From Amycolatopsis sp. EV170708-02-1 (GTDB taxonomy: Bacteria > Actinomycetota > Actinomycetes > Mycobacteriales > Pseudonocardiaceae): a stretch of 64,000 bases of DNA. The position numbers were made by a program, and so were the translations under genes. Under the pieces are notes generated by a model. That model was not told the origin of the DNA and did not search any database. It saw nothing but the letters and a program-made list of their open reading frames with translations. Below, one piece after another: positions 1 to 8,724 of the stretch; the stretch's first letter is position 1; every line of letters begins with the position of its first letter. The DNA lies in the NCBI RefSeq assembly GCF_022479115.1, contig NZ_CP092497.1:3162001-3226000 (forward strand). Direction: 5' to 3'.

Positions 1-72
1 CACCGACGACGACCACAACGACGACGACGGTGTCGTCGGCGAGCGGTTCCAAGACGCCTTGATCGCGTTGTC

Positions 73-78
73 TAAGCT
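73..78 (+). promoter_or_regulatory. Candidate -10 hexamer of a leaderless ppx transcript
   Basis: TAAGCT ends 6 nt before the ATG at 85, and there is no Shine-Dalgarno sequence between them. The same -10/start spacing recurs at several other genes in this window. Confidence 0.4.
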
Positions 79-84
79 CGGGGC

Positions 85-1038
85 ATGCCTCGTGTTGCCG
101 CGATCGACTGTGGGACCAACTCCATCCGCCTGCTCGTCGCCGAGCTGACCCCCCGCCACGACGGGACGGTCGACCTGCGCGACCTGCACCGCGAGATGCG
201 GATCGTCCGCCTCGGCCAGGGTGTGGACGCCACCGGCAAGCTGGCGCCCGAGGCGCTCGAGCGCACCCGCAAGGCGCTGGCCGACTACACGATCGCCGCG
301 CGCCGCAAGGGCGTCGAGAAGGTCCGCATGGTCGCGACGTCCGCGACCCGCGACGCGAGCAACCGCGACGAGTTCTTCGCGATGACGCGCGAGGTGCTCG
401 GCACCGAGGCCGAAGTCATCAGCGGCGACGAAGAGGCCCGCCTGTCCTTCACCGGCGCCGTCGGCGAGCAGGATCCCGACGACGGCCCCTTCGTGGTGGT
501 CGACGTCGGCGGCGGCTCGACCGAGCTCGTGGTCGGCACCTGGGACGGCCGTCAGGCCGAGGTCATCGCGGCCAAATCGGTCGACATCGGCTGCGTGCGG
601 ATCACCGAACGCGCGCTGAAGTCCGACCCGCCGACCGCGGCCGAGATCGCCGAAGCCCGCGAGCTGGCCGCGAAGGTGCTCACCGAGGCTTTCGACGTCG
701 TCGACGTGTCCACCGCCAAGACGTGGATCGGCGTCGCCGGGACGGTCACGACCCTGACGGCCGTGGCGCAGGGCCTGTCGGAGTACGACTCCGATCGCAC
801 GCACCTTTCGAAGCTCTCCCACGCCGACATCGACCGCGTCGCGCAGTCGCTCCTCACGGCCGACCACGCCACCCGCGCCGCGAACCCGGTGATCCACCCC
901 GGCCGGGTCGACGTGATCGGCGGCGGCTCGGTGATCGTGCAGGTGCTGGCGGAGCAGTTCGCCACGCGCGGTGGTCCCGACGAGCTGGTGATCTCCGAGC
1001 ACGACATCCTCGACGGGATCGCGTTGTCGTTGGCTTGA
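85..1038 (+). CDS. ppx: Ppx/GppA phosphatase family protein (exopolyphosphatase / pppGpp phosphohydrolase type)
   Basis: A 317-aa cytoplasmic protein of the ASKHA fold. The N-terminal phosphate-binding loop reads DCGTNSIRLLVAE (about residues 8-20), the second signature is VDVGGGSTELVVG (about 138-150), and a third glycine-rich strand GVAGTVTTLTA follows near residue 215; all are diagnostic for the family. About 310 aa is the single-module size typical of actinobacterial Ppx. It probably releases phosphate from polyphosphate or converts pppGpp to ppGpp; sequence alone does not separate these. In actinobacteria this gene usually follows eno and a septum-formation gene, which would lie left of the window. 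The ATG at 85 is preceded by a -10-like hexamer rather than a ribosome-binding site, suggesting a leaderless mRNA. Confidence 0.9.
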   Translation: MPRVAAIDCGTNSIRLLVAELTPRHDGTVDLRDLHREMRIVRLGQGVDATGKLAPEALERTRKALADYTIAARRKGVEKVRMVATSATRDASNRDEFFAMTREVLGTEAEVISGDEEARLSFTGAVGEQDPDDGPFVVVDVGGGSTELVVGTWDGRQAEVIAAKSVDIGCVRITERALKSDPPTAAEIAEARELAAKVLTEAFDVVDVSTAKTWIGVAGTVTTLTAVAQGLSEYDSDRTHLSKLSHADIDRVAQSLLTADHATRAANPVIHPGRVDVIGGGSVIVQVLAEQFATRGGPDELVISEHDILDGIALSLA

Positions 1039-1295
1039 CAGTCGGGTTTTCTCTTACGTGAAGCCATTTCTTTAGGTGATCAAGTGGTGACCTCCAGTCC
1101 GGATTGAGCCATTCGGCCCAGCCCGGTTCCTACCAACGTTGTGCTCTAACCGGGTGGTCCGGGAGACCGTCACACATTTGCAACACCAACGCACTGTGAT
1201 CGGCTTCACCTGTCCCATAGCGTCGTCTCACCTTCTGGGCGGTAGGGCGCGACCAGCGCCCGCCGGACTATCCGACGACGAGAGTTGGAGGGGAC

Positions 1296-2915
1296 ATGCG
1301 GGCTTCACGCGGGTTCTGGGGAGCGACGGCGGTGGTGGCCACGGCGGCCCTGCTGCTGACGGCCTGTGGGGGTGGTGGGTCCAGTGAGAACAAGGGATCC
1401 GGCGCCACCGACGCCAACGCGTCGGTTTCGGTCTACGGCACCGAGCCGGAGAACTCGCTGATTCCCGCCAACACCAACGAGCTCGGTGGGTCCAAGGCCC
1501 TCAAGCCGGTCTTCTCGGCGCTGGTCGGCTACAAATCCGACACCGCCGAGCCGTACAACCTGATGGCCGAATCGATCAACACGACCGATTCCAAGGTCTT
1601 CGACATCAAGATCAAAAAGGGCTGGAAGTTCCACGACGGGACCGAGGTCAAGGCCAAGAACTTCGTCGACGCCTGGAACTACAGCGCGAACGGCAAGAAC
1701 GGCATGCAGAACGCGTCGTTCTTCGAGCAGATCCAGGGCTACGACGAGATCAGCGCCAAGGAACCCGCCGTCCAGACGATGTCCGGGCTCAAGGTCGTGA
1801 ACGACTACGAGTTCCAGGTCACCCTCAAGGGCCCGTTCTCGGTGTTCGCCACCAAGATCGGTTACCTCGCCTTCGCGCCGCTGCCGGACAAGTTCTTCGC
1901 CGACCCGGAGGCCTTCGCCAAGGCCCCGATCGGCAACGGTCCGCTGAAGTTCGTTTCGCGCACGCCCAACCAGAACATGAAGCTCACGCGGTACGACGAG
2001 TACCAGGGCGAGGACAAGGTCAAGTTCAAGGACCTGGAAGTCCGCATCTACACCAGCCAGGAGACCGCGTACCAGGATCTGCTGAGCAACCGCCTCGACT
2101 TCATGGAGGCGCTCCCGCCTGCGGCGAAGGCCGGTGGCAAGTACAAGACCGACCTCGGTGAGCGTCTGGTCGAAGGGAAGCTGCTCGGTATCAGCGCGCT
2201 CGCGCTCCCGTACTACGTCCCGGGTTACAACAACCTCGACCTGCGCAAGGCGATCTCGCTGGCCATCGACCGCGAGCAGATCGTCAAGACGGTCATGAAC
2301 GACACCTACGCGCCCGCCGACGGCTACGTGTCGCGCGGTATCGAGGGCTACCGGCCCGGTGTCTGCGGCGAGTTCTGCAAGTTCGATCCGGTGAAGGCCA
2401 AAGAGTTCTTCGCGAAGTCCGGTTTCACCGGCAAGCTGACCATCGCCTCGAACGCCGACGGTGGCCGCAAGGAGCCGCTGGTCGCGGCGTGCAACAGCAT
2501 CAAGAACGCGCTCGGCGTCGAATGCGACTTCGTGCCGGCGACCGACTTCGGGCAGTGGCGCAGCATCGTCAACAACCGCCAGCTGACCGGGATGGGCCGG
2601 TCCGACTGGTCCGCCGACTACCCGTCGATCGAGAACTACCTGAACCCGCGCTACAAGAGCACCGGTTCGTCGAACGACTCCACGTACAACAACCCGGCCG
2701 TCGACGCGCTGCTGACCCAGGCGGACCAGACCGCCGACAAGGCGGCCGCGATCAAGCTGTACCAGCAGGCCGAGGAGCTGATCGCGAAGGATCTGCCGCA
2801 GATCCCCGTGTGGGAAGAGAAGGGTGTCGGCGGCAAGTCGAACCGGCTCAAGGTCGCGAAGCTCGACTTCGGCCGGCTCGCGGACTACTCGTCCATCGAG
2901 GTCGCGGCGAAGTAA
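1296..2915 (+). CDS. Oligopeptide ABC transporter substrate-binding lipoprotein
   Basis: A 539-aa protein of the SBP_bac_5 (OppA/DppA) family that captures peptides outside the membrane. It opens with a short basic stretch, a hydrophobic core and the lipobox LTAC (Cys about residue 24), then a Gly/Ser-rich linker, so it is a diacylglyceryl-anchored lipoprotein. The family signature follows: KIKKGWKFHDGTEVKAKNFV and, later, LDLRKAISLAIDREQI. The start has a strong Shine-Dalgarno sequence (GGAGGGG, about 7 nt before ATG). It is the first gene of a five-gene importer operon. The 257-nt gap before it presumably holds the operon promoter, but I see no convincing -35/-10 pair there. Confidence 0.92.
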   Translation: MRASRGFWGATAVVATAALLLTACGGGGSSENKGSGATDANASVSVYGTEPENSLIPANTNELGGSKALKPVFSALVGYKSDTAEPYNLMAESINTTDSKVFDIKIKKGWKFHDGTEVKAKNFVDAWNYSANGKNGMQNASFFEQIQGYDEISAKEPAVQTMSGLKVVNDYEFQVTLKGPFSVFATKIGYLAFAPLPDKFFADPEAFAKAPIGNGPLKFVSRTPNQNMKLTRYDEYQGEDKVKFKDLEVRIYTSQETAYQDLLSNRLDFMEALPPAAKAGGKYKTDLGERLVEGKLLGISALALPYYVPGYNNLDLRKAISLAIDREQIVKTVMNDTYAPADGYVSRGIEGYRPGVCGEFCKFDPVKAKEFFAKSGFTGKLTIASNADGGRKEPLVAACNSIKNALGVECDFVPATDFGQWRSIVNNRQLTGMGRSDWSADYPSIENYLNPRYKSTGSSNDSTYNNPAVDALLTQADQTADKAAAIKLYQQAEELIAKDLPQIPVWEEKGVGGKSNRLKVAKLDFGRLADYSSIEVAAK

Positions 2916-2927
2916 TCGCGTGGTCGT

Positions 2928-2958
2928 GCCGGCCGGGAGCGCATCGCTCCCGGCCGGC
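2928..2958 (+). terminator. Intercistronic hairpin after the substrate-binding protein gene
   Basis: A perfect 13-bp inverted repeat (arms 2928-2940 and 2946-2958) with a 5-nt loop lies between the binding-protein gene and the first permease gene. No U-tract follows. Placed here it probably stabilises the upstream message or partly attenuates readthrough, so that binding protein exceeds permease. Confidence 0.7.
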
Positions 2959-3002
2959 CGGACCCACGGCTCCCACCACGCGATCCCCAGGACGGCACGC
3001 CC

Positions 3003-3929
3003 ATGCCCCAGTACATCCTTCGACGCCTACTTCAACTCATCCCGGTCTTCTTCGGTACGACGTTCCTCATCTACGCCCTCGTGTGGGCGGTGCCCGGTGA
3101 CCCGTTCGCCGGCAAATGCGGCCAGGTCGCCTGCCCGCCCGCCTACATCGAGATGATGACGGCGAAGTTCAACCTCGACGATTCGATCTTCGTCCAGTAC
3201 TTCAAATACCTCGGCAACCTGTTCACCGGCGACTGGGGCGAGACCTTCAACGGTGTCTCGGTCGGCGAGCTGATCGGCAACGCCTATCCGGTGACCGTGC
3301 GGCTCGCCCTCATCGCGGTGGCCATCGAAGCGATCATCGGCCTGTCCGCGGGCATCCTGACCGGCCTGCGCGGCAAGGGTTTCCTCGACAACCTCGTGCT
3401 GATGTCCACCACGTTCCTGATCTCGATCCCGGTGTTCGTCACCGCGATCGTGCTGCAGATCGTCCTCGGTTCGGAACTGGGCATCATCGACGCGAGCGTG
3501 TCCGAGGACGCCACGATCGGCGAACTGATCGTGCCCGGAATCGCGCTCGGCAGTCTTTCCATGGCCTACATAGCCCGGCTGACCAGGACGAGTATCGCGG
3601 AGAACCGGCACGCCGACTACGTCCGCACGGCCGTCGCGAAAGGACAGCCGCGCAGCCGGGTCGTCGGTGTGCACCTGCTCCGGAACTCGGTGATCCCGGT
3701 GCTGACCTTCATCGGCACCGACATCGGCGCGCTCATGGGCGGGGCCATCGTCACCGAAGGCGTGTTCAATATCAACGGCATCGGCGGGCTCATCTTCCGC
3801 GGTATCCAGAACCGGGAGGGCGCCACCGTCACCGGCGTCGTCGTCCTGCTGGTGATGGTCTACCTGCTGGTGAGTCTCATCGTCGACCTGCTCTACGCCG
3901 TTCTCGACCCGAGGATCCGTTATGACTGA
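3003..3929 (+). CDS. Oligopeptide ABC transporter permease, DppB/OppB type
   Basis: A 308-aa inner-membrane subunit with about six transmembrane helices. The N-terminus YILRRLLQLIPVFFGTTFLIY is the typical DppB opening, and residues about 200-250 carry the EAA loop (YVRTAVAKGQP...VHLLRNSVIPVL) that contacts the ATPase subunits. It forms the peptide channel together with the next gene product. An insertion with two cysteines (CGQVACPP, about residues 39-46) follows the first helix and is probably extracytoplasmic; a disulfide there is possible but not shown. The gene overlaps the next one by 8 bp, so the two are translationally coupled. Confidence 0.93.
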   Translation: MPQYILRRLLQLIPVFFGTTFLIYALVWAVPGDPFAGKCGQVACPPAYIEMMTAKFNLDDSIFVQYFKYLGNLFTGDWGETFNGVSVGELIGNAYPVTVRLALIAVAIEAIIGLSAGILTGLRGKGFLDNLVLMSTTFLISIPVFVTAIVLQIVLGSELGIIDASVSEDATIGELIVPGIALGSLSMAYIARLTRTSIAENRHADYVRTAVAKGQPRSRVVGVHLLRNSVIPVLTFIGTDIGALMGGAIVTEGVFNINGIGGLIFRGIQNREGATVTGVVVLLVMVYLLVSLIVDLLYAVLDPRIRYD

Positions 3930-4875
3930 CCCCAACGTGGCCGGCGGAGTGTCCTCTGTGGACGTCGCGAGCGCCGGTGTCGCCGACGATTCCGCGGTGG
4001 CGCACAAACCGCGCAGTCTCGGCGGCGACGCCTGGCGGATGTTGCGCAAGCGCCCGTCGTTCATCATCTCCGCCGTCATCATCGCGCTCGTCGTGCTCAT
4101 CGCGATCGCGCCCGATCTGTTCAGCTCCCGGCCCGCCGGGTTCAGCGATCTGCTCCACGCCAACGAAGGACCGTCCGCGGACGCCTGGTTCGGCTACGAC
4201 AACCAGGGCTACGACGTCTACGCGCGGACCATCCACGGCGCGCGGGCGTCGCTGCTGGTCGGGGTCTTCGCGACGATCCTGACGATCCTCATCGGTTCGG
4301 TGGTCGGGATCATCGCCGGGTACTACGGCCGTCTCGTCGACAGCCTGTTCTCGCGGGTGGGCGACATCTTCGCGGCGCTGCCGTTCGTGCTCGGCGCGAT
4401 CGTCATCCTGACCACGTTCAACGCGCCCGGCTCGAATCCCGGTGTGGTCACCATCATCGTGCAGGTGGTCGTCTCGATCGCCGCGCTGAGCTGGCCGGTG
4501 GCGATGCGGATCATGCGGTCGGCGACGCTGGTGGCCAAACAGCTCGACTACGTCAAGGCCGCGCGCGGTCTCGGCGCGAGCACGCCGCGTATCGTGTTCC
4601 GGCATCTGCTGCCCAACACGGTCGCGCCGGTGCTGGTCTACGGGACCATCGCGCTCGGCGCGTTCATCGGCGCGGAAGCGACACTGGCGTATCTCGGTGT
4701 CGGTGTGCGGCCGCCGGTCGTCTCGTGGGGTGTGATGATCAGCGACGCGCGGGACTACTTCCGGGTGAATCCGCACATGCTGTTGTTCCCCGCCGGGTTC
4801 GTGACCATCACCGTGCTCGCGTTCGTCATGCTCGGTGACGGGATCCGCGACGCGCTCGACCCGAAGGCCCGGTGA
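3922..4875 (+). CDS. Oligopeptide ABC transporter permease, DppC/OppC type
   Basis: A 317-aa partner permease. A cytoplasmic N-terminal arm of about 45 residues precedes the first helix; there is a large loop containing WFGYDNQGYDVYARTIHGAR, the usual DppC signature, then five more helices. The EAA loop reads YVKAARGLGAS...RHLLPNTVAPVL. The start overlaps the dppB-like stop by 8 bp, and its own stop overlaps the next GTG start by 4 bp, as expected for a tightly coupled operon producing equimolar channel subunits. Confidence 0.93.
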   Translation: MTDPNVAGGVSSVDVASAGVADDSAVAHKPRSLGGDAWRMLRKRPSFIISAVIIALVVLIAIAPDLFSSRPAGFSDLLHANEGPSADAWFGYDNQGYDVYARTIHGARASLLVGVFATILTILIGSVVGIIAGYYGRLVDSLFSRVGDIFAALPFVLGAIVILTTFNAPGSNPGVVTIIVQVVVSIAALSWPVAMRIMRSATLVAKQLDYVKAARGLGASTPRIVFRHLLPNTVAPVLVYGTIALGAFIGAEATLAYLGVGVRPPVVSWGVMISDARDYFRVNPHMLLFPAGFVTITVLAFVMLGDGIRDALDPKAR

Positions 4876-5873
4876 TCGGTGTGACCGACGAATTGCTGCT
4901 AGAGGTGGAAGACCTCCACGTCGAATTCCGCACCTCCGACGGTGTCGCGACCGTGCTCAACGGCGTCGACTACTCCGTGCACGCCGGGGAAACCCTTGCC
5001 GTGCTGGGGGAATCGGGCTCCGGCAAGAGTGTCACGGCACAGACCGTGATGGGCATTCTCGACAGCCCTCCCGCCGTCGTCACCGGTGGCGCGGTCCGGT
5101 ACCGCGGCGAGGACCTGCTCACCGCCACCGAAGAGCGGCGGCGCGAAGTGCGGGGCGGGGAGATCGCCATGATCTTCCAAGACGCGCTGTCGGCCTTGAA
5201 TCCCGTGTTCACCGTGGGATTCCAGATCGAGGAGCAGCTGCGGGTCCGGCTCGGCATGTCCAAAAAGGACGCACGCAAACGGGCGATCGAACTGCTCGAC
5301 ATCGTGCGCATCCCCGCGGCCGCCCGCCGCGTCCGCGAGTACCCGCACCAGTTCTCGGGCGGGATGCGGCAGCGCGCGATGATCGCCATGTCGCTCGCGC
5401 TCGACCCGGATCTGCTGATCGCGGACGAGCCGACGACCGCGCTCGACGTCACCGTGCAGGCCCAGATCATGGATCTGCTGGCGGAGATCCAGGCCGAACG
5501 GCGGATGGGGCTGATCCTGATCACGCACGACCTGGCGGTGGTCGCCGAGGTCGCCGACCGGATCGCCGTGATGTACGCGGGCCGGATCGTCGAACAGGCC
5601 GACGTCACCGAGCTCTTCCGCTCGCCGGGGCATCCCTACACCGAGGCGCTGATGGCCTCGCTGCCGCGGCTCGACCTCAAAGGACAGACGCTGGAGACCA
5701 TCAAGGGCCTGCCGCCGAGCCTGCTGAACGTCCCGCCCGGCTGCCCGTTCCATCCGCGGTGCCCGCGGGCGGAAAGCCGGTGCGAGACCGAACGGCCCGC
5801 CCTGCACAGCCTCGGCTTCGGCCGGGTCAGCGCCTGCCACTTCGCCGACGAGGTGGTGAGCGGCCGTGTCTGA
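4872..5873 (+). CDS. Oligopeptide ABC transporter ATP-binding protein, DppD type
   Basis: A 333-aa cytoplasmic ATPase. Walker A GESGSGKS, signature FSGGMRQR, Walker B LLIADEP and the switch histidine in ILITHDLA are all intact. The C-terminal oligopeptide/dipeptide transporter extension contains the cysteine cluster [17 protein letters not shown] start at 4872 shares bases with the preceding TGA. It pairs with the next gene product as a heterodimeric motor, and the two NBDs are consistent with an Opp/Dpp-type peptide importer rather than a sugar or amino-acid system. Confidence 0.93.
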   Translation: MIGVTDELLLEVEDLHVEFRTSDGVATVLNGVDYSVHAGETLAVLGESGSGKSVTAQTVMGILDSPPAVVTGGAVRYRGEDLLTATEERRREVRGGEIAMIFQDALSALNPVFTVGFQIEEQLRVRLGMSKKDARKRAIELLDIVRIPAAARRVREYPHQFSGGMRQRAMIAMSLALDPDLLIADEPTTALDVTVQAQIMDLLAEIQAERRMGLILITHDLAVVAEVADRIAVMYAGRIVEQADVTELFRSPGHPYTEALMASLPRLDLKGQTLETIKGLPPSLLNVPPGCPFHPRCPRAESRCETERPALHSLGFGRVSACHFADEVVSGRV

Positions 5874-6864
5874 GCCCATTCTGCGGGTCGAGAACCTGGT
5901 GAAGTACTTCCCGGTACGGGCCGGGATCCTCTTCAAACGCACCATCGGGCATGTGAAGGCCGTCGACGGGGTCTCCTTCGACCTGATGCCGGGGGAAACG
6001 CTGGGCGTCGTGGGGGAGTCCGGTTGCGGCAAGTCCACGCTGGCCCAGGTGCTGATGCGGCTGGAGGAGCCGACGGGCGGGCTCGCGACCTTCGAAGGCC
6101 GCGACATCTTCGCGTTGCGAGGAGCCGAGCTGAGGAGGCTGCGGCGCGAAATCCAGATCGTGCTGCAGGATCCGTACACCTCGCTGAACCCGAGGATGAC
6201 GGTCGGCGACATCATCGGCGAACCCTTCGAAATCCACACCGAGGTGGCGCCGAAGGGCTCGCGGGCGGCGAAGGTGCGGGAGCTGCTCGACGTCGTCGGA
6301 TTGAACCCCGAGCACATCAACCGCTATCCGCACCAGTTCTCCGGCGGACAGCGTCAGCGCATCGGGATCGCGCGGGCGCTGGCGTTGCGGCCGAAGGTCA
6401 TCATCTGCGACGAACCGGTGTCCGCGCTGGACGTTTCGATCCAGGCGCAGGTGATGAACCTGCTCGGTGAACTACAGAAGGAATTCGGCCTTTCCTATGT
6501 GTTCATCGCACACGATCTGTCCGTTGTCCGTCACCTTTCCACGCGAGTGGCGGTGATGTATCTCGGCAAGATCGTGGAAATGGGGACGGAAGAGGAGATC
6601 TATGAACATCCGTCGCATCCCTATACGCAGGCGCTGCTGTCCGCGGTGCCGGTCGCGGATCCGGCGTTGCGCGGGCAGCGGCAGGTGATCCGCCTGGAAG
6701 GCGACGTGCCGAGCCCGCTGGATCCGCCGTCCGGCTGCCGGTTCCGCACCCGGTGCTGGAAGGCGCAGGACATTTGCGCGGATCAGGAACCCGAATTGAT
6801 CACCCGGTCGGGCGGGCATTTGTCCGCCTGTCATTTCGCGGAAGAGAAAACCGTCGTCCCCTGA
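5866..6864 (+). CDS. Oligopeptide ABC transporter ATP-binding protein, DppF type
   Basis: A 332-aa second ATPase of the importer. Walker [10 protein letters not shown]-loop [12 protein letters not shown], signature FSGGQRQRI, Walker B VIICDEP and HDLS histidine are present, followed by the usual C-terminal cysteine-containing tail ([15 protein letters not shown]). The GTG start overlaps the upstream gene by 8 bp. It closes the operon; 76 nt later the next gene has its own promoter. Confidence 0.93.
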   Translation: MSEPILRVENLVKYFPVRAGILFKRTIGHVKAVDGVSFDLMPGETLGVVGESGCGKSTLAQVLMRLEEPTGGLATFEGRDIFALRGAELRRLRREIQIVLQDPYTSLNPRMTVGDIIGEPFEIHTEVAPKGSRAAKVRELLDVVGLNPEHINRYPHQFSGGQRQRIGIARALALRPKVIICDEPVSALDVSIQAQVMNLLGELQKEFGLSYVFIAHDLSVVRHLSTRVAVMYLGKIVEMGTEEEIYEHPSHPYTQALLSAVPVADPALRGQRQVIRLEGDVPSPLDPPSGCRFRTRCWKAQDICADQEPELITRSGGHLSACHFAEEKTVVP

Positions 6865-6881
6865 CTTTCGTAGGGACTTCG

Positions 6882-6910
6882 TTGATACGCGGCGATCGCT
6901 GACGTAGTTT
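6882..6910 (+). promoter_or_regulatory. Predicted sigma-70-type promoter for the subtilase gene
   Basis: TTGATA (6882-6887), a 17-bp spacer, then TAGTTT (6905-6910). It lies between the importer operon and the protease gene, about 30 nt upstream of the start codon, with a clear AGGAGG-like site following. Confidence 0.55.
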
Positions 6911-6940
6911 GCACGAATAGTTTTCTTCAGGAGGCAGGAA

Positions 6941-8662
6941 GTGAAAAAGCCAAGATCTCTCGTGATCGCGCTCGCGGTACCGCTGTTCGGTGCAATCGTG
7001 GCCGCGCCGACGGCTTCCGCGCAGCCACAGCTTTCCGGTGCGGCGACCGAATTCTCCGTCCTGGCCCGTGAAGGCCAAAGCGTGGCCTCGGTGGAAAGGG
7101 CGATCCGCGCCGCCGGGGGCACCGTGGTGACGAGCAACGCCGCGGTCGGCCTGATCACCGCGACCGCGCCCGCCAACGGTTTCGCGGAACGGGTCTCCGC
7201 GGACCGCGCGGTTTTCGGTGCCGCAAAAGCGAAGGCGATCGGCACCGCGCCGAAGCAGGGCAAGGTGAAGGACAAGCCGGGTGCCGTCGAGAAGGAGGGC
7301 CGCGGCGGCGCGTCGGCCAAGAAGCCGGTGCAGGCGAACGCCGCCGGCATGGACCCGCTCGACGATCAGCTCTGGGGCCTCAAATCCGTCCGGTCGGACC
7401 TTTCGCGTACCAAGCAGCCGGGTGACAAGCGGGTGAAGGTCGGCGTCATCGACACCGGCGTCGACGGCAGTCACCCGGACATCGCGCCGAACTTCGACCG
7501 TGCGGCGTCGCGGAACTTCACGAAGGACATCGTCACCGATGTGAACGGCGCCGTCGTCGACGGGCCGTGTGAGTTCCGTAGCTGTGTCGACCCGGTGGAC
7601 CACGACGACAACGGGCACGGCACGCACGTCGCCGGCACCATCGGCGCGGCCGCGAACGGTTTCGGTGTCTCGGGGGTCGCCCCGAACGTGACGCTGGTGA
7701 ACCTCCGCGCCGGGCAGGACTCGGGCTCGTTCTTCCTGCAGCCGACCGTGGACGCGATCACCTACGCCGGCGACGCCGGTGTGGACGTCGTGAACATGAG
7801 CTTCTTCACGGATCCCTGGCTGTACAACTGCACCGCGAACCCCGCGGACTCGGCGGAGCAGCAGGCCGAGCAGCGCACCATCATCGAGGCGACGACCCGT
7901 GCGCTGAACTACGCGCACCGCAAGGGCGTCACCCAGGTCGTCTCGCTGGGCAACCAGCACAGCGACCTCGGCGCCCCGCAGCCCGACGCGTCGAGCCCGA
8001 ACTACCCTTCGAACAGCACGCACCCGCGGCAGATCGACAACGCGAGCTGCCTCTCGCTGCCCGTCGAGGGCCCGCACACGATCGGCGTCTCGTCCTTCGG
8101 CCCGTCGCAGGCGAAGGCGGACTACTCGAACTACGGCGTCGAGCAGATCTCGGTGTCCGCGCCCGGCGGATACTTCCGTGACTACTTCGGCACCCCGTGG
8201 CACCGCACGAACGAGAACATGATCCTTTCGACGTACCCGCGCAACGTCGGTGTCGCGGAGGGCATGATCGACGCGGAGGGGAACCTCACGCCCGACGGTG
8301 TCGCCGCCGGTATCCAGAAGGCGACCGCCGCCGACGGCCGCGTCGGCTACTACCAGTGGCTGCAGGGGACGTCGATGGCGTCGCCGCACGCGACCGGTGT
8401 CGCCGCGCTGATCGTTTCGCAGTACGGCAAGGGTTCGCGCGACTTCGGGATGAACCCGGACGCCGTGCAGCGGGTGCTCGAGGGCACCGCTTCGGACATC
8501 GCCTGCCCGACGCCGCGGACCGTCGACTACCTGAAGGAAGGCCGGGACGCGTCGTTCACCGCGACCTGCACCGGTGACGCTTCGTTCAACGGCTTCTACG
8601 GCCACGGGGCCGTCGACGCCTGGTCGGCCGTGACGCGCGGTTCGCAGTACCTGCGAGGCTGA
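6941..8662 (+). CDS. Secreted subtilisin-like serine protease (peptidase S8)
   Basis: A 573-aa exported endopeptidase. A Sec signal peptide (KKPRSL..., cleavage likely after ASA near residue 27) precedes a pro-region of about 110 residues. The catalytic triad is complete: Asp171 in VGVIDTGVDG, His226 in NGHGTHVAG, Ser478 in GTSMASPHATG. An insertion of roughly 150 residues between His and Ser includes a segment with cysteines that may form disulfides. The GTG start has a strong ribosome-binding site (CAGGAGG). The promoter at 6882 makes it monocistronic, and a long palindrome follows the stop. It lies directly behind a peptide importer, so the two could cooperate in extracellular protein scavenging; that link is inference. 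Confidence 0.93.
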   Translation: MKKPRSLVIALAVPLFGAIVAAPTASAQPQLSGAATEFSVLAREGQSVASVERAIRAAGGTVVTSNAAVGLITATAPANGFAERVSADRAVFGAAKAKAIGTAPKQGKVKDKPGAVEKEGRGGASAKKPVQANAAGMDPLDDQLWGLKSVRSDLSRTKQPGDKRVKVGVIDTGVDGSHPDIAPNFDRAASRNFTKDIVTDVNGAVVDGPCEFRSCVDPVDHDDNGHGTHVAGTIGAAANGFGVSGVAPNVTLVNLRAGQDSGSFFLQPTVDAITYAGDAGVDVVNMSFFTDPWLYNCTANPADSAEQQAEQRTIIEATTRALNYAHRKGVTQVVSLGNQHSDLGAPQPDASSPNYPSNSTHPRQIDNASCLSLPVEGPHTIGVSSFGPSQAKADYSNYGVEQISVSAPGGYFRDYFGTPWHRTNENMILSTYPRNVGVAEGMIDAEGNLTPDGVAAGIQKATAADGRVGYYQWLQGTSMASPHATGVAALIVSQYGKGSRDFGMNPDAVQRVLEGTASDIACPTPRTVDYLKEGRDASFTATCTGDASFNGFYGHGAVDAWSAVTRGSQYLRG

Positions 8663-8671
8663 TCTTCACCT

Positions 8672-8717
8672 CTCGTGAGTGGTAAGGACGGTTAGAACCG
8701 TCCTTACCACTCACGAG
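8672..8717. terminator. Long perfect palindrome between convergent genes (family B-like)
   Basis: Perfect 22-bp arms (8672-8693 and 8696-8717) with only a 2-nt centre. It sits between the convergent ends of the subtilase and the S10 peptidase, so it can terminate both. The arm opens with CGTGAG, like the other family B hairpins in the window. Confidence 0.75.
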
Positions 8718-8724
8718 TATCCGG

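Noticed and set aside
1..62. 3' end of an upstream gene (a Thr-rich frame stopping at 62, or an Asp-rich frame running to 148)
   Set aside because: Both frames arise from a repetitive GAC/ACG stretch, both have acceptable codon use, and too little sequence is present to choose.
1039..1295. Promoter of the oligopeptide importer operon
   Set aside because: Candidate TTGCAA and other hexamers had no partner at acceptable spacing, so no site is claimed.
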